Below are positions 14,640-16,006 of a stretch of 16,006 nt of DNA, piece after piece. A program made the translations under genes and the position numbers. Numbering within the stretch: the stretch's first letter is position 1; each line of letters opens with the position of its first letter. The stretch covers positions 1 through 16,006 of the forward strand of contig CAYGWP010000266.1 in assembly GCA_964353455.1 (NCBI GenBank). Direction: 5' to 3'. The notes under the pieces are model-generated. The model did no database searches and had not been told where the DNA came from. It worked only from the letters and a program-made list of their open reading frames with translations. This stretch comes from CAYGWP01 sp964353455 (GTDB taxonomy: Bacteria; Planctomycetota; Phycisphaerae; FEN-1346).

Positions 14640-15000
14640 GTGCGCCGGGTTAAACCGGCAAGGTGCAGTGAATGAAAAAGTCATACGTTGAAGGTCTGGC
14701 AGGCCACAACGGCCCCGAGTCATGCGTCGGCGTCCGCGAGGGCGTCGGCGAAGCGTTGACAGGGGTACGCGCAGGCCGGGTATTCAGCCGCGAAAGAACG
14801 GACCCTCCGGGGTGCCGACGCCGTAAGGAGAGGCGGAAGGCAACATCCGGCGTGCCGCCAGTGCCAGGCACACCGGGACCCCGCGCGGTCAGAGACCCCG
14901 TGCATGTGCGGAAACACCTTGCGCGAGAACCGGGAGGTCCCATGTTCACCCGCTCCGGTGGCGGAACGGGTCGCATCGGGGAGTCCAAGGACGAACGCCG
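14640..15000 (+). ncRNA. Group II intron ribozyme, 5' domains (I to start of IV)
   Basis: There is no gene on this stretch. After GTGCG comes a stem GCCGG (14644-14648) with CCGGC (14655-14659), a GAAGGTCTGGCAGGCC segment and GTTGACAGGGG, then GGTGCCGACGCCGT, which precedes the proposed EBS1 AAGGAG (14825-14830). The later part holds GTGCATGTGCGG and GGGTCGCATCGGGG, segments I recall from introns encoding closely similar reverse transcriptases. The exact domain borders were not derived; only the 5' end and the EBS1 assignment are argued from the bases. EBS2 and IBS2 could not be placed with confidence. Confidence 0.75.
14825..14830 (+). other. Candidate exon-binding site 1 (EBS1) of the group II intron
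   Basis: AAGGAG pairs 6/6 with the last six bases of the 5' exon (CTCCTT, 14634-14639). It lies just after GACGCCGT in a loop-like setting, the place where I expect EBS1 in this intron family. Confidence 0.55.
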
Positions 15001-16006
15001 ATGGTGAACGAACATGGGAAGTCGGACGGTCCCGTAGTACCTGCGAAGCCCCCGAACAATGGCAGTGGCCACCGGCTTGACTGTCGTCACCCGGCGGTGA
15101 TGCCTGCGGAGGGGGCGGAGGGAAGGGGACCGGCCAAAGGGAACCCGCAAGAGCAAACCACGCTCCGGACACAGGGCCGGGACTGCGTGCAACGTGCGCT
15201 CGCGCGGGTGCGTCAGGCTGCAAAGAAGGACAAGAAGATGCGGTTCACCTCGCTCCTGCACCACGTCTATAACCCGTCCACGCTGCGGGAGGCTTACTTC
15301 GGCCTCAAGCGCGACGCCGCACCGGGCGTGGACGGGCAGACGTGGCAGTCGTACGGGCAGGACCTGGAAGCGAATCTCCGGGACCTCTCGGCGAGGCTGA
15401 AACGCGGGGCGTACCGGGCCAAGCCCGCCCGCAGGGCGTACATCCCCAAACCCGACGGTCGCCAGCGGCCGCTGGGCGTGACCGCGCTGGAAGACAAGAT
15501 CGTCCAACGCGCCACAACAGGGGTCTTGAACGCCATCTACGAGACGGACTTCCTGGGGTTCTCGTACGGCTTCCGGCCGGGGCGCAATTCGCACAGTGCG
15601 CTGGACGCCCTGTACGCCGGACTGCTGACGAGAAAGGTGAACTGGGTGCTCGACGCGGACATCCGCGGATTCTTCGACGCCATCGACCGCGGGTGGCTGA
15701 TGAAGTTCGTCGAGCACCGGGTCGCGGACCGGCGCGTCGGGCGGCTCATCCGCAAGTGGTTGAACGCCGGCGTGCTGGAGGACGGGGTGCGGACGTATAG
15801 TGACACGGGTACGGTGCAGGGCGGCAGCATCAGTCCGCTGCTGGCCAACATCTACCTTCACTATGCGTTCGACCTGTGGGTCCAATGGTGGAGGACAACG
15901 CAAGCGACCGGCGACGTGATCGTTGTTCGCTATGCCGACGACTTCATTGTCGGATTCCAGCATCGTGCCGAGGCGGAGAAGTTCCTGGCCGCCTTGCGGC
16001 AACGAT
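15001..16006 (+). CDS. ltrA: Group II intron reverse transcriptase/maturase, N-terminal part
   Basis: The reading frame is open from the ATG at 15001 to the window edge (335 codons visible), so the protein is cut by the window and not by mutation. The N-terminus MVNEHGKSDGPVVP followed by KGNPQEQTTLRTQGR is characteristic of a common family of intron-encoded proteins. Reverse transcriptase motifs appear in order: DAAPGVDGQTW, IPKPDGRQRPLGV, FSYGFRPGRNSHSAL, the first catalytic aspartate in DADIRGFFD (218-226), GGSISPLLANIYL, and the YADD active site (311-314). The enzyme assists splicing of its intron and copies it into DNA at new sites. The maturase (X) domain, and any DNA-binding or HNH endonuclease domain, would lie downstream. 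A GTG at 15004 is an alternative start; AAGGA at 14987-14991 precedes the ATG by nine bases. No disabling change is visible. Confidence 0.93.
   Translation, partial: MVNEHGKSDGPVVPAKPPNNGSGHRLDCRHPAVMPAEGAEGRGPAKGNPQEQTTLRTQGRDCVQRALARVRQAAKKDKKMRFTSLLHHVYNPSTLREAYFGLKRDAAPGVDGQTWQSYGQDLEANLRDLSARLKRGAYRAKPARRAYIPKPDGRQRPLGVTALEDKIVQRATTGVLNAIYETDFLGFSYGFRPGRNSHSALDALYAGLLTRKVNWVLDADIRGFFDAIDRGWLMKFVEHRVADRRVGRLIRKWLNAGVLEDGVRTYSDTGTVQGGSISPLLANIYLHYAFDLWVQWWRTTQATGDVIVVRYADDFIVGFQHRAEAEKFLAALRQR

Larger units (their letters stand above)
14640..16006 (+). mobile_element. Group II intron, 5' part (runs off the window)
   Basis: The element starts with GTGCG at 14640, the consensus 5' end of bacterial group II introns. 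It continues with about 360 bp of structured non-coding sequence and then the intron-encoded reverse transcriptase from 15001. The 5' boundary is supported by six-base pairing between the adjacent exon (14634-14639) and an internal loop sequence (14825-14830). The intron is oriented opposite to the sialidase operon. The maturase end of the ORF, ribozyme domains V and VI and the 3' splice site lie beyond the window. Confidence 0.85.

Noticed and set aside
14628..14945. CATGGG (14628-14633) and CCCATG (14940-14945) as a possible IBS2/EBS2 pair
   Set aside because: The six-base complementarity exists, but the intron copy lies near the end of the 5' ribozyme part, not where EBS2 is expected in domain I, so it is probably chance.
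14650..16002. 450-residue reading frame on the - strand
   Set aside because: It is antisense to the intron ribozyme and its reverse transcriptase, which has all expected motifs on the + strand; the frame spans non-coding ribozyme sequence.

Overview
The window is high-GC bacterial DNA with tightly packed genes. The gene mix is pyruvate:ferredoxin oxidoreductase subunits, secreted PQQ-type propeller and GH33 sialidase proteins, an FAD oxidoreductase of the type often labelled xanthan lyase, a zinc-ribbon/DUF4190 protein and many GC-rich intergenic palindromes. This best fits an anaerobic or facultative member of the Planctomycetota or a related PVC lineage. That assignment is inference from gene content; no rRNA or tRNA gene is visible.

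Left part (1-3123, + strand): the tail of a ferredoxin-like PorD subunit overlaps porA by one base. porB follows about 850 bp later and closes with a UUCG-capped terminator. Between porA and porB sits a complete MNT nucleotidyltransferase/HEPN pair (a MntA/HepT-type toxin-antitoxin arrangement). It is bounded by a tandem triplication of the porA stop-codon region plus a GC palindrome on one side and a short hairpin on the other. The pair therefore looks like cargo inside a por operon.

Middle part (3124-8340, + strand): a multi-pass membrane protein with a SpoIIM-like C-terminal half, a four-helix hypothetical membrane protein, the flavin cofactor enzyme RibF from a TTG start, and a 624-residue secreted protein of unknown function. 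The gaps hold three families of palindromic or inverted repeats.

Right part (8335-14639, - strand): a five-gene row read leftwards. The order is sialidase, PQQ-like beta-propeller, unknown secreted helical protein, zinc-ribbon/DUF4190 membrane protein and secreted FAD oxidoreductase. The first three are joined by ATGA stop/start overlaps. The set looks like an extracytoplasmic glycan-handling operon. A REP-like repeat shared with two intergenic gaps lies inside the signal-peptide coding region of the third gene.

Right edge (14640-16006, + strand): the 5' half of a group II intron, with its ribozyme 5' domains and the N-terminal 335 codons of its reverse transcriptase/maturase. The intron begins GTGCG exactly next to the Shine-Dalgarno sequence of the sialidase gene. 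A six-base candidate EBS1 (AAGGAG) inside the intron pairs perfectly with the last six exon bases (CTCCTT). The intron therefore appears to have used the antisense strand of a ribosome binding site as its target, and it now separates the sialidase operon from whatever lay upstream.
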